From Polytrichum commune (taxonomy: Eukaryota > Streptophyta > Polytrichopsida > Polytrichales > Polytrichaceae), in assembly GCA_950295325.1 (NCBI GenBank), contig OX485806.1, forward strand, positions 31,434,001 to 31,498,000: 64,000 bases of DNA, given 5' to 3'. Under the pieces are notes generated by a model. It did not search any database. It was not told where the DNA came from and worked only from the letters and a program-made list of their open reading frames with translations. A program made the translations under genes and the position numbers. Shown here in pieces: positions 33,179-43,635 of the stretch; position 1 is the stretch's first letter; each line of letters starts with the position of its first letter.

Positions 33179-34077
33179 ATGGCAGGAGGGGAGGTCGAAA
33201 GCTTGAAGCATTTACAGTTATGGCAAGAAGAAGAGGTCCAAGCAGATGCAATGCGGCTATCCAAGTACCCATGCCCATGCATGGAGTGTGCAGGAGGGAA
33301 AGTCCTCGATCGAGCCACAATTCGAAAGCATCTTCGCAGCAAAAAAAGGGACCCTGTGTTTACAGCCTCTATCTTGGTGAGTCATTCCATGAAACGACTT
33401 TTGAATGAGCGTAAGCGGGTGGTCCTGAACTGAGCGAGTTTTCATCTTTGTGTACATGAATTTTGTAGGTCCGATGGAGACCCATTGTAAAAGCTGCTTG
33501 CAAGACATCCCTGAGAAAGTTTCTAAGAGGACACGAAATGCCTTCACAGTCAATGCCAAACACAACGTCTGCAAGAGTACGAGCCTTGCAGACATGGGGG
33601 TCAAACGTGTATGACGGACAGTGGTGTGACGGGCCCATCCCAAAACTTATAAAGTTTTCATATTGGAATAGAGAATGGGAAGTAAGGGTGTCCAACTTCC
33701 CATTCATGGGTTGGGGTCTCTTTGCACTTCAACCCGCCAAAGAGGGAGAGGAACTGCTGCCATTTGTAGGACCACAATACACCTTGGGAGAATACAGATC
33801 TTTGAAGAAGGCACAACCTCGAGTGAAGTCATATGCGATGCAAGTTGAGCCGGACTTGTACATCGATGGAGATGTAATGAAGGGGAATGTCGCTGGTTTC
33901 ATAAATAGTTCCATAGGACGCAAAGAAATAGGAAATGTGGTGTGGGAATTTCGCATGTTGCCAAAACCCTGGAACAAACAGGAATGGGGGTATGTAATCA
34001 CCATAGCCACAAAGGACATTTTGGTCGGAGAAGAGTTGTATGCACACTACTCTTTGAACCCGCACACCGCATTGTAG
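33179..34077 (+). CDS. Zinc-finger/SET-domain protein carried by CACTA-2
   Basis: Exon 1 is 33179-33376 and exon 2 is 33469-34077 (GT-AG, phase 0), giving 268 residues. Exon 1 encodes KYPCPCMECAGGKV...IRKHL, the Cys/His module usual at the N-terminus of plant CACTA TNP2 proteins (Transpos_assoc-like). Exon 2 encodes a SET-type lysine methyltransferase fold at about residues 145-260: GWGLFA, GEELLPFVG, SYAMQV, YIDGD, GNVAGFINSS in place of the RFxNHS motif, TIATKDI and GEELYAHYS. The Asn of the NH motif and the final Tyr are present, while the His/Cys of NHxC are not, so activity is uncertain. The upstream ATG could differ. Exon 1 can also splice in frame to the TNP2 exon at 34610. The protein would presumably act in the nucleus. 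Confidence 0.68.
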
Positions 34078-37000
34078 ACTAACACCCATTAGTCCACATT
34101 CGGGATGACTAAAGTGAGTCATGTGTTCACTAACATGACTACACGAAGTCATATTTTGTTTTGACAAAATTTTGTATACATGTCCGGACCACGGTATACA
34201 TGCATACGTGGAACATGACCATTTTTTTACATCCAATGCTTGTATTTGTATGGTGCATGAAATTTCTTTCACCTGACACACTCTTGTCTTCATAATCGAT
34301 GAACATCCCCCCACCCCCCACGCATGTTACACATTCATGTTATATTCGGCGTTTTATGATTGCCCCTCGTTAGATACAACGCGCATTTTATGACATAATC
34401 ATGTAACACAGGAGTCACAAATTTATGACTCATCCATGTGGCACAAAACTATTTGTGATTGCTCCTTGTCGTTTTTATACATTTGTATATAATATGTGCA
34501 TGTTATATACAATCCGTGTTCTGTGATTGTTAATGTTATGAGTCCTTGTCGTATGTTTCTGCCAAAGCGAAAATATGTAACGTGCGCACAAATTTATCAC
34601 TCTCTGCAGGACGAGTACAGCCCGATTGACTTGTTCTCCCATGCACCCCGGACTGGGCAAAGAAGCCAAACATACCCTAACACAAACGATGGACAAGATG
34701 GAGAAGTTGAGGTGCTACGTATGGTGGCAGAGTGCTTTGGCAAGTACGATGGCCTCAAATTTGACGGACACGAAACCGAAGCCACCATACATGAGGGACT
34801 CGGGGATGCATTGGTTGAAGACGATGAAGGGGAGGATGGTTTCACAACGAAGGACAGTGAAGGTAGCGAGGGGGAAAGGGAAGAAACGAATGACCCCATG
34901 GAAACAAGAGGGAGTACCATGAACAGTGAGGACCCCAGTGGGGTAGACCACCAGAAGCTCTTATGCGAAGCTGGAACTCCACTGTATGAGGGAAGCCCCT
35001 CGAACCGTCTCACATCGACACTCTTGATACTATTGTGTTGCACCACCTTCGCTGTACCAAACAACTTTGTGGATGAGTTGTTGAAGTTGTTGAAGGAGAC
35101 AATTTTACCCAAGGACAACACACTACCGAAATCATTTAACGAGGCGAAAGGCTTGTTGATGAAGTTGGGGTTGTCCTACAACTCAATACATGCGTGTAGA
35201 GATGGATGTTGTTTGTTTCGGAAAGAATTGGAGAATGCAACGGAGTGCCCAACATGCCACAAATCGCGCTTTGTTGAGAACTCCAGTACAATTCCAGTCA
35301 AAGTTTTGAGACATTTTCCTTTGATTCCTCGTTTGCGAAGGATGTACAGCTGCACACGGATCGCGGAGCTAATGAAGTGGCATGTAGGTGGGAAAAGTAA
35401 GGACAAGGTGATGAGGTCCGTGGTGGACTCGAAGGCTTGGGACCACGTAAATAATAGGTGGCCGTGGTTTGCGGAAGATGAACGGAACGTTAGGCTTGGC
35501 CTTGCACTGGATGGCGTAAATCCATTTAGGAACCAAAGTCTCAGCCACTCTACTTGGCCCGTGGTCATGCTAAACTACAATCTCCCCCCTTGGTTAGTGA
35601 CCAAAAACTTCTTCATGATGCTTGCGCTAATCATACTCGGAAAAGAGAGTGTAAGGGACAGGAACGTGGATGTGTACATGGCACCGTTGATTGAGGAGCT
35701 CCAAGAGCTTTGGAAAGGGATCGAATGCTTGGACGGATCGCAAGGAAACTCCAAAAAGAAAACATTTAAGCTACATGGCATGCTTTTGTGGACGGTGAAT
35801 GACTTCCCGGTGTACGGTTTGATTTCGGGGCAAGTAACAAAAGGACATAGGGCTTGCCCCGTATGTGGCCCCAACGTGGCAACACGGCGTTCCAAAGCGT
35901 TGAAAAAAAATGTTTACCTTGGGCATAGACGACAACTGCCAATGACCCACCAATGGAGACGACAAAGGTCCAATTTTGATGGGCACCCGGAGATGAGACC
36001 ACCGCCAAGAAGGATGAGTGGTCGAGAGCAATTGCGATATGCGAACGAGCGAGAAGAGTGGACGAAAAAACACTACAGAAACCAAACTGGGCAGACGACA
36101 GACCCCGTACACGAACATGGAGTGAAGAGGAGGACATGTCTATATGACCTTCCATACTGGAAAGTACGTGTATATTATTATGAGAATTAAGGGAGTGGAC
36201 GTAGTAACATGATTGCATATAGTAATATTGTTTATGAGTATTATGTGAGTAGACGTAGTCATGTACAGTCACATGATTGCACGTAGTGATATTGTGATTC
36301 GTTCCGGAAAATTTCTCACTGGGTCGAGTCATTGTGCAGGATCTTCTAATTCGCACACATTGGATGTTATGCACTGTGAGAAAAACATCGCTGAGAATGT
36401 GATGAAAACCATATTTGGAGAGAAGGATACACTTGGAGTTCGTCTGGACATGAAGGAGGCGGGTATACGCCCACATCTTTGGCCCGTAGCAGGAACAAAA
36501 CCCGGTAGCGTGATTCTACCTCGGTCCTCGTACGTTATGACGAAAGAAGAGCGTGAAGTCTTTGTGGAGCAAGTGCGTGCACTGCGAACCCCCACTCACT
36601 ATGTGGGACAGTTGAAGAAGCGCGTAAACGTGGATGGGAGCATAAAAGGCCTGAAATCCCATGACTACCATGTCCTCATGCAGCAAGTGTTGGCACTATG
36701 TGTGCGCTGCACAATGGAAAAGGAAGTGCGGACATCCATAATAATGTTGAGCCGTGTATTCAGGAGGATGTGTGCTAAGTCCATTGATCCTGCAACAATA
36801 CAGGAGATGAGGTGTGAAGCGGCCATAGCACTATGCATGTTGGAAAAAGAATTCCCGCCATCATTTTTTGACATCATGACCCATTTGGTCCTGCATCTCG
36901 TGGAAGAAGTGGAAATTTGTGGACCTGTACATACACGTTGGATGTACCCTATCGAGAGGTACCTGAAGACTCTAAAAGGGTATGTCCGAAACCGTACTCG

Positions 37001-38409
37001 ACCAGAGGGTTGCATGGCTGAAGGCTACGCCATAGTAGAGGCATTGGGATTTTGTACGGAGTATATGCAAGAATATACAGTCACCACTCGAAGAGTGTGG
37101 GATGACAAAGAAGACCCATCAATGTATGATGAGATCCTCGAAGGTGGCGGGCGGGCGCGTCATCTCCCATCCGACCTTCGACAATGGATACATGAGTTCG
37201 TGGTGAACAATGCGGCACCACTGGAGGAGTGGAGGAGGTGAGTTCACTGTTTACTGGAAGAACCTTAAATGCACCACCTTTGTTAGAACAGCAGTCCAGA
37301 CCATACGAACTACAACAAAACACATCTTTTGTGACCTTATAATCATGACTGCACTCAGTCATATTTTGGGATTTATGACTGAGTACAATCACAAAATGTA
37401 GTAGTAAAATATGCATTTTGTTGTAGTTATCGCGACACACTACGACTACTGTTGTACGCAAATATGACTGCCCTTAGTGATTTCAGCAAGTCCCGGGTAA
37501 TGATGTCATGGGCTGTATCCAAAATGCAGGAAACACGAGGATGACATGTCACAGCGGGAATGTGAGCGGCACGAATATAGGCGCAAGAAGCGGAAGGCGC
37601 GGGTAATGTACCCAGCGGAGCTGCGCGACGAAGATTTCCACATTTGGTTTCCAAAAGCAGTGATGCGCGCCATAGAAGAAGGCACTGAGGAGGTACAAGA
37701 AGACGTTAGGGCCTTGATGTTACCTCCATCGGATGCAGCGAAGTCGTATCGATCCATGTATGCGTTTGGAAACCACATCCGTGTCCGAAGCGCACAGGCG
37801 CAATTGACAACAATGGACTCAGGGGTGGCCGCCACATTTCGACAATTATGTCGCTCGGGCCTAAAGGACACAAATCCAAAGGCAGCGGAGTTGGAGTATG
37901 TGGGTTGGGTGGAGGAAATCCTATCGGTGGACTATGGATTCTTCGAGGTGGTGGTCCTCTATTGCAATTGGGTCGTTGCAAACATTAAGGGAGATGGGGC
38001 GACGATGAAGCGCGACGACTATGGATTCACCATTGTAAACTTTGACAGATTGATTCCGTTCTCAGCACAATCATTTGCATTTCCTCTCCACATCGAACAA
38101 GTTTTTTTTGCACCTGACGTAGCGAAGTGTGGATGGGAAGTTGTTTTGCGCAAGGAACCGAGAGGGGTTCGGGTATTCTCCAAACAACAAAGAACGGATG
38201 AAGTACAATGCATAGCACTAGGTAGGACTTCTGATTTTCCCGGATTACAAGTGACGGCGTTTCATGACGATATCGTACCGAAAACACCCATATTGGGCGA
38301 TGCAGTGGAAGTAGGGCCAGGAGTGGTTGCCAAGGCATTAGAATGTTTAGAGGGACCGGATGACGCATCGGTAGATGACTCCGAGCACTGTGACTCGGAC
38401 GGTGATTGA
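33179..38409 (+). CDS. TNP2 (Transposase_21-type) CACTA transposase
   Basis: Model: 33179-33376, 34610-36167, 36340-37237 and 37530-38409, GT-AG throughout with matching phases, giving 1177 residues without a stop; the SET exon (33469-34077) is skipped. In order: the Cys/His module (about 30-50); an acidic linker; the tnp2 domain (about 200-530: GLSYNSIHACRDGCCLFRKE, CPTCHKSRF, LGLALDGVNPF, HGMLLWTVNDFPVYGLISGQ, ACPVCG); the LPYW...LDVMHCEKN block across the 36167/36340 junction; a DUF4218-like part (MTHLVLHLVEEVEICGPVHTRWMYPIERYLKTLKGYVRN); and a DUF4216-like part near 1035-1100 (PFSAQSFAFPLHIEQVFF). This is the enzyme that cuts CACTA ends. The exon 2 start is set by the CTGCAG acceptor at 34604-34609. 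Confidence 0.85.
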
Positions 38410-39068
38410 CTTCCCGTCCGAGCAAAAAGTTGTTTTGGTGAAACTTAGGTGGGTATATATTTAAGTTCAATTATATACATGTTCAATTAGTCTTTTGGCA
38501 ATAGTAAAAATCAAATTTCCTCCCCAATTTCCCCCCTATACTCCCTAAAACATCAATCAATTAATTATTCGATCAATAAATAAACATGGGCCATTCCCAA
38601 TTTTCATTGTTGTTCATACTATAACACACAAAGTACTTAATTTTGACCATTATCTGTCATTATTAAATAAATACTCCAAACCATAATACTAGATAATGAG
38701 TCATGGGGCAAAAACACAAGAGGCCCATCTAGGGCAGCCTGAATTATCAAGGGCTGCCCAAAAAAAGTAAAAAAAGGGTCCTAGTCAGAATGTGACTGAA
38801 GAATATGACTCGCAGAAAAATGTGACTGGCACATATGACTGGGCGTCCACCATACACGTTCCCCGTCGTTCCCTATAAAGGCAGTCGTCGTTCCCATACG
38901 TCGTATATAGTACATTTGCCGAATACGACAGTAAAATATGACTGCGAGTCATATTTTTGAATTTCGTACCCACCAAAGGTCGAGGCCTGGGAAAATGTGA
39001 CTGCATGTAGTCACCAGTCATCCCCAGTCATATTTCCCTAGTCACAAAATACCCAATCTGTTGTAGTG
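38410..39068. promoter_or_regulatory. CACTA-2 right subterminal region
   Basis: AT-rich to 38780, then GTGACTG/ATGACTC words in both orientations up to the 29-bp terminal repeat. No ORF. Confidence 0.7.
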
Positions 39069-39329
39069 CCTGGACCTAGTTTAGTTGCTACTGGAGCAGC
39101 TGAGGGGCCGAACTGATTTAGTTGCTACTGGAGCAGCTTAAGGGCTTAAAACTAAGCATAGGTCAAGTTATGCATTTTAGATTATTCTAGCATGTATGTA
39201 AGTGTTAGATTTATTAGGCTAGTTAGCGTGAGGTGTGGCTTGCTAGTAAATGTAATTGGGGTGGATCATCAAGAACAGTGTTTTTAAACACTTGCATCTT
39301 CTTGGTCAAAATAAGTTACTTGTTCAAGA

Positions 39330-39494
39330 ATGGAGAATGTGGTTGATCCTAGCAATGGCACGGCAAAGGAAGTAAAGATTAAGGGTGCTAGGGGGATGTC
39401 TTTAGGGGGATGCGTGGCCAAAGCCGCGGGATGGACCTTTGAGAAGGCTAATGCCTCATCTGTTCAAGAAACAAGTATTAATAAAACATCATGA
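39330..39494 (+). CDS. LTR-encoded small ORF, 54 aa, CVAKAAGWT core (copy 2)
   Basis: ATG at 39330, TGA at 39492-39494, in solo LTR 2, 129 bp before the LTR end. Same length, same MENV start and similar INK ending as the copy at 8685-8849, with the core RGMSLGGCVAKAAGWTFEKA. In CVAKAAGWT the two copies differ only at third codon positions, while the outer parts of the peptide have changed. Function unknown. Confidence 0.68.
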   Translation: MENVVDPSNGTAKEVKIKGARGMSLGGCVAKAAGWTFEKANASSVQETSINKTS

Positions 39495-39628
39495 ATTTTA
39501 GAACTAGAAAGTTCACTGAGATGAAGGATATTTCTTATATCATTGAGATTTGATACTACACATGTGATTCACAAACCCATCATCCGGACTAGGACGCTTA
39601 AGGGTGGTGGGTTTGGCCTCACAATCAC

Positions 39629-39739
39629 CCCAATGCAAGTAAAGGAAATTTTAGTACTTATCAGCTAGAGCCTTTCCGGAAATACAAAGATTGACTACAA
39701 GCAATCTAATGCTCCACCTTCAATAGTCAAAGTTCCGCA
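39629..39739. other. Flank of solo LTR 2, non-coding
   Basis: Nothing recognisable between the target duplication and the LRR pseudogene. Confidence 0.4.
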
Positions 39740-40950
39740 ATCCCTCCCATATTGTTGTCAAACTCGTACATCATTTGAATCGCAAGGTTGTCAAAGAGCT
39801 TGAGTTCCTCAATTTGTTTGGTATTGTCCATGTCAAGCTCTCACAACATCCTAACTTAAGGGTATCAAAGAAGTCAAGTTTCCCAATTCCTCTGGTTTTG
39901 TTGTCACACTCATACACCATCTTAAATCCATGGTGGTCAATGAAAGCAAGTTCACTCATCCATTTGGTAGTGTTGTCAACCTCTCATACAATGTCAAATC
40001 CTACGGTTGTGAAGACAAATAGGTTCCCAATCCCTCTGATACCATTGTCAAGCTCGTACACCATCTCAAATCCATGGTTGCCAAAATAGTCAACTTCCCC
40101 AATCCTTCATGTCTCTTTGCCAAATGTAGGATTGTCAACGAATTTGACTTCCCCACTCCTTCCGATATCATTGTCAAGCTCTTACAAAAGCGCAAATCCA
40201 AGGTTGTCAAAGGCATCACGCTCCCCAATCCCTCTAGTATTGTTGTCAAACTTATAGACTCTCTCAAATCCAGGATTGTCAAAGAACTCCAAGTTTCCCA
40301 ATCCCTCTGGTAACTTTTTCAAGTTCTTCCAAAACATCAAAACTAAGGTTGTTGAGGAAGCCACATTCCGCAATCCTTCCGGGATTGTTGTCAAGCTTGT
40401 ACACCATCTCATATCCAAGGTTATCAAAGAAGACAAGTTCCCATATGCCTCTAGTATCTTTGTCAAGGTTGTACACCCTCCCAATTCAAAGGTTGTCAAA
40501 GAAATCAAGTTTCCCAATCCCTCCGGTATCGTTGTCAACCTCACACACCCTTTATAATCAAGGGTTGTCAAAGAACACAAATTTCCCAATTCCCCCAATA
40601 GCACAGTCAAGCTCATACACCATCCCAGTTCAAGGGTTGGCAAAGAATTAAGTTCCCCAATCCCTACAGTATAATTTTCAAGCTCGTACACTCTTTCAAA
40701 TCAAGGGTTGTTGGAGAACTAAAGTTCTACAATACTTCCGGTATCGTTCTTAAGTTTGTACACCCTTGATAATCAAAGGTTGTCAAAGAAGTCAAGTTCC
40801 CCAATCCCTCATGTATCACTGTCAAACTCTTACACAAGCTCAGATCAAGGGTTGTCAAAGAAGTCAAATTCTTCAATCCCTCAGGTTTAGTTCTCAATCT
40901 CGTACACCCTCTCAAACCTAGGGTTTTCAAAGAAGTCAGTTTCACCATTG
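39740..40950 (-). pseudogene. Leucine-rich-repeat gene remnant (plant disease-resistance-like LRR)
   Basis: On the minus strand, about 24-residue LRRs of the type NLTSLTTLDLSxCxSLTxIPEGLG run from 40950 down to about 39760, roughly 16 repeats. The reading jumps among all three frames (ORFs at 40727-40948, 40182-40691, 40001-40282, 39771-39959) and is broken by stops, so it is a pseudogene. The repeat pattern is that of the LRR part of plant NBS-LRR or related proteins. No NB-ARC, TIR or kinase domain is seen in the window. Confidence 0.8.
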
Positions 40951-41120
40951 AAATCTACATTAGTCTCCTAACACTATATTCATTAAATTGAGACTTTTTG
41001 GGCATTTTGAGACATTCACAGAAATAAGAAGAAGGAGAAATGGAACACATATGGGAGAAAGTTGTAAGATGCGAACACTTTGAAGCGGGTGTTTAGACCA
41101 AGAACCCCATTAATAACTCA

Positions 41121-41375
41121 TATTTGTGATGGTTTAGGGTGGGCAATCCAAACCTTAGACCAAATTGAAGGGGAAACATTCATATTATTGCACACAAAAT
41201 ATGAGAGCTTGTATGAATATGGTTTAGGTACGGCAATCCAAACCATAGATCTTACTGAAGGGGAAATATGTTTACCAATATAATATTGCATACAAAATAT
41301 TCCAAACTCGTATTTGTGATGGTTTAGGTAGGGCAATCCAAACCTTAGACCATATGGAAGGCGAAATCATGTGAC
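41121..41375. repeat. Three 90-100-bp tandem repeats with GGTTTAGG...CCAAACC core
   Basis: Units with GGTTTAGGTAGGGCAATCCA at 41131, 41221 and 41321, followed by a CTTAGACC-like string and GAAGGGGAAA. The core is partly self-complementary (GGTTTAGG/CCAAACC). A related string occurs at 3374-3405 inside CACTA-1. Confidence 0.85.
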
Positions 41376-41509
41376 ACTTATATTATTGCAAAAAAAAACA
41401 TACAAAGTATGGCATGTAAAATGCATAGCATGCTAACACCACACATCCGTTGGATAGTGCGACCCAAAATCATCTTGCCTATGGCCCAAAACCCTACGCC
41501 TACTATGGC

Positions 41510-42260
41510 CTATCTAGCCTTGGAGACTGCCTTTTTTTCTTTTGCATCTTTTGCTCGTATCGCTTCAACATTTCTGAAAATCTCCACCCCGCGACTATAG
41601 CCAAGGTTGGGGTGACCGCCCACCATAACACATTTTGGATTCCGTCGGCCGCCCGAATTATACGACGATGAATTCGAATACGATGAAGTGGACTGTCTTG
41701 CATTTCTGGTCATGGAGTAGAAACGCTCCAACTCGATGGACGCACTAGACCGCATAGGTTTACAGGTGGGAGCAACCTGCAACGCGTCAAAGCAAGAACA
41801 CATGTGTTAGTTTAGGGAGGAAGACCCAAACGTGTCACACGTTCATTTTTAAAGTGCAAATTGATTGTAATGCGCGGTTAACCATGTTTGGGGGGGGGGG
41901 GTTCACCTTGTCACCGGGGGTATTCCCGTCGGAGTTGGCGAGGAGGGGCAAGGCGTCCCGCAAAGGAATAGGAAGGGTGCCACTCTTCGTAGGCCGAGCG
42001 TCCATCCGCAGCCGCCGTTGAGGTGTAATACTGCCGCCGGGCCGAGAGGGGGATGCCTGGACGCATTTGCGATCTATGCCCTTGAGCGGCGACGGGGACG
42101 GAGATCGCTGGAAGATTTGCTTGGGTGGGGGCTATCGACGACGCCGGTGTCAATAGGCTCCTTGGAGTAGTCGATGGTGGACGCGGCATCGTAGACGGTC
42201 TCGTAGAAGAAGCTGCCCAAGTTTGATTCGCTGACGATCTCAATCGACGGCTCCAAACGT
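41510..42260 (-). CDS. Unrecognised probable split gene or captured fragment
   Basis: A likely GT-AG intron (41906-41777, 130 bp, phase 0) joins an upstream exon reading SPSPLKGIDRKCVQASPSRP...NSDGNTPGDK to a downstream exon reading VAPTCKPMRSSASIELERFY...NVEAIRAKDAKEKKAVSKAR. A third open segment upstream (DAASTIDYSKEPIDTG, near 42200) is in another frame and may be a further exon. Serine/proline- and arginine-rich; no domain recognised. It lies 110 bp downstream of the FCP1-like ORF on the same strand and may belong to one locus with it. Confidence 0.35.
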
Positions 42261-42370
42261 TGATGGCAAAATAAAAACAGACAAAACGCAAGGGGAGGGG
42301 GGGAGCATGTGAAAATCGATATACAATTGAGGCATAATATATCACACACAATGGCACACCATGTAGTATC

Positions 42371-43180
42371 TCAAATGAGTTTATTATATTTCGCGTGAGC
42401 GTACAACTCTCTGTACATATAGTCCTTCGGATCCATGTATCGTTCGCCTATCGGATTACAACTAAGGAACCGGGGCACGGGTAGTTCGCTCCCCACGAGC
42501 GTTTGAATGTACTTAAGTTGGTCTAACAAAAAGCGGTCTCGGACCTTCTCGACCGTCCACGTAGGGCAAACTATGAAGTTCGAGGTCGGGTTCAAAATGT
42601 TTTTGGAAGCGCTGTCGTCCACCATCAATGTGTTGTCACGGGTGGGGTGAACGTCGTAGGGACAGCCGACCATGTTGGGACGCTGGTCCCATACGACTGG
42701 CTTCAAGACCTTAAGAAATTGGTTTACAGCGGGGTTGTTGGGCTTCTTCACAACCCTGCCCTCGGGGGTGTATAACGTTCTACAAGAATCCTGTCCTAGG
42801 ACCAAGCACGGGGGTTGGAGTCCCTTGAAGATGAACTCCGCGACCGCCTGGGTGTTCTCCGACTTCATGGAGCTCCACACGATCACCCACCATTTGGATA
42901 AGGCGACCTGCAGGAAGCGCCGAAGCCACGGGCGGAGGTACACTAGCTTGCTTTTGATGTACGCGGGGGGTCCATCGTAGTTGGCGTCCTCGGGCTTGCA
43001 GAAAGGCACCGTGGGGACCCTCAGACAATGCACGCACTGGACAAGGACCCCGTTGAGGTCTAGCACCAGGAACCGGGACTTGGGAGGCGAAGGTGGCGAG
43101 GGCAAAATCAGGGTGACCACCATGATGTCTTCCACACTCCTCGGAGAGGACCGGTGGGGAGCCGCGACGCTATGCTCCAA
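42371..43180 (-). CDS. FCP1-like HAD phosphatase-domain protein, 269 aa
   Basis: An intact ORF. The HAD/NLI-interacting-factor (FCP1 homology) fold is clear: motif I at about residue 38 (FLVLDLNGVLV; nucleophile Asp present, second Asp replaced by Asn as in many plant FCP1-like proteins), motif II near 100 (WWVIVWSS), VLGQDSCRTLYTPEGR, KPVVWDQRPN, and motif IV near 195 (NTLMVDDSASKNILNP). The N-terminal 35 residues are basic/proline-rich. FCP1-type enzymes remove phosphate from RNA polymerase II CTD or related substrates; here the substrate is unknown. It may be a host gene or transposon cargo: a diverged homologue lies in the TNP1-like gene of CACTA-2. In-frame Met residues at 24 and 45 are alternatives for the start. 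Confidence 0.78.
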   Translation of the reverse strand: MEHSVAAPHRSSPRSVEDIMVVTLILPSPPSPPKSRFLVLDLNGVLVQCVHCLRVPTVPFCKPEDANYDGPPAYIKSKLVYLRPWLRRFLQVALSKWWVIVWSSMKSENTQAVAEFIFKGLQPPCLVLGQDSCRTLYTPEGRVVKKPNNPAVNQFLKVLKPVVWDQRPNMVGCPYDVHPTRDNTLMVDDSASKNILNPTSNFIVCPTWTVEKVRDRFLLDQLKYIQTLVGSELPVPRFLSCNPIGERYMDPKDYMYRELYAHAKYNKLI

Positions 43181-43635
43181 TCCCTGCGGCGACGAGCGAG
43201 AGAAGGCGGCGAGGACTATGTTATGCTATGTCCATTTCAAGTAGAACGTAAATTTTGTGCAAACACAAGAACAATTGGACCATTGGTGGCAACAAAAACA
43301 TACAAGGAGAACAACATACATTGGGACACGGATGCAAACATATGGGCGCCAAAAATAATAATTTTATTTTTACAAATCTCTATATACAATTTGATGGGGG
43401 GGGGGGGACCGCGGTGAACGAGGGCATTCACACTATCCTAATTCTACATCTACAAAATTGGTTGCGCGCCGCCAAGGTCGAGCGTAGTCGAGTGCAGGTG
43501 AGACGAAGGGGATCGCGGGGGGCACGTTGGGGGAGGGGGGGCAAGAGTTGAGCATGGGGGGGGGGGGGGCAGGGGTGGTGCATTTCCTCCTAGCAAGGGG
43601 GACACGACCACGCCAACAAGACAGTGACCCAGGAA
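43181..43635. other. Non-coding with poly(G) runs
   Basis: G runs of 12-15 bases at about 43393-43407 and 43555-43569 and GC-rich sequence; no gene. A similar G run lies at 41889-41901. Confidence 0.6.

Larger units (their letters stand above)
13289..39068 (+). mobile_element. CACTA-2, apparently complete CACTA transposon with captured SET and FCP1-like domains
   Basis: The two ends share a perfect 29-bp inverted repeat starting CACTACAACAGATTGGGTAT, flanked by the 3-bp duplication CCT (13286-13288 and 39069-39071). The span is 25,780 bp, or about 15.5 kb without the nested gypsy element (13555-23846). It holds two divergent multi-exon genes: a TNP1-like gene on the minus strand (24405-29873) and a TNP2 transposase locus on the plus strand (33179-38409). 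TATGACT/AGTCATA words are dense at both ends and in internal clusters. The TNP2 gene has no stop in its coding exons, so the element may have been autonomous until recently. Confidence 0.93.
12418..39623 (+). mobile_element. Solo LTR 2 of the same gypsy family, interrupted by CACTA-2
   Basis: It starts TGTGAGCCCAAAATGG and ends GGTGGGTTTGGCCTCACA, with a perfect 5-bp duplication ATCAC at 12413-12417 and 39624-39628. The LTR parts are 12418-13288 and 39072-39623, about 1423 bp in total. Its first about 400 bp and last about 560 bp are clearly related to solo LTR 1. The middle differs: it carries a 'GTTGCTACTGGAGCAGCTGAGG' minisatellite, into which CACTA-2 inserted. A small ORF with the CVAKAAGWT core lies at 39330-39494, exactly 129 bp before the LTR end, as in solo LTR 1. 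Confidence 0.93.
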
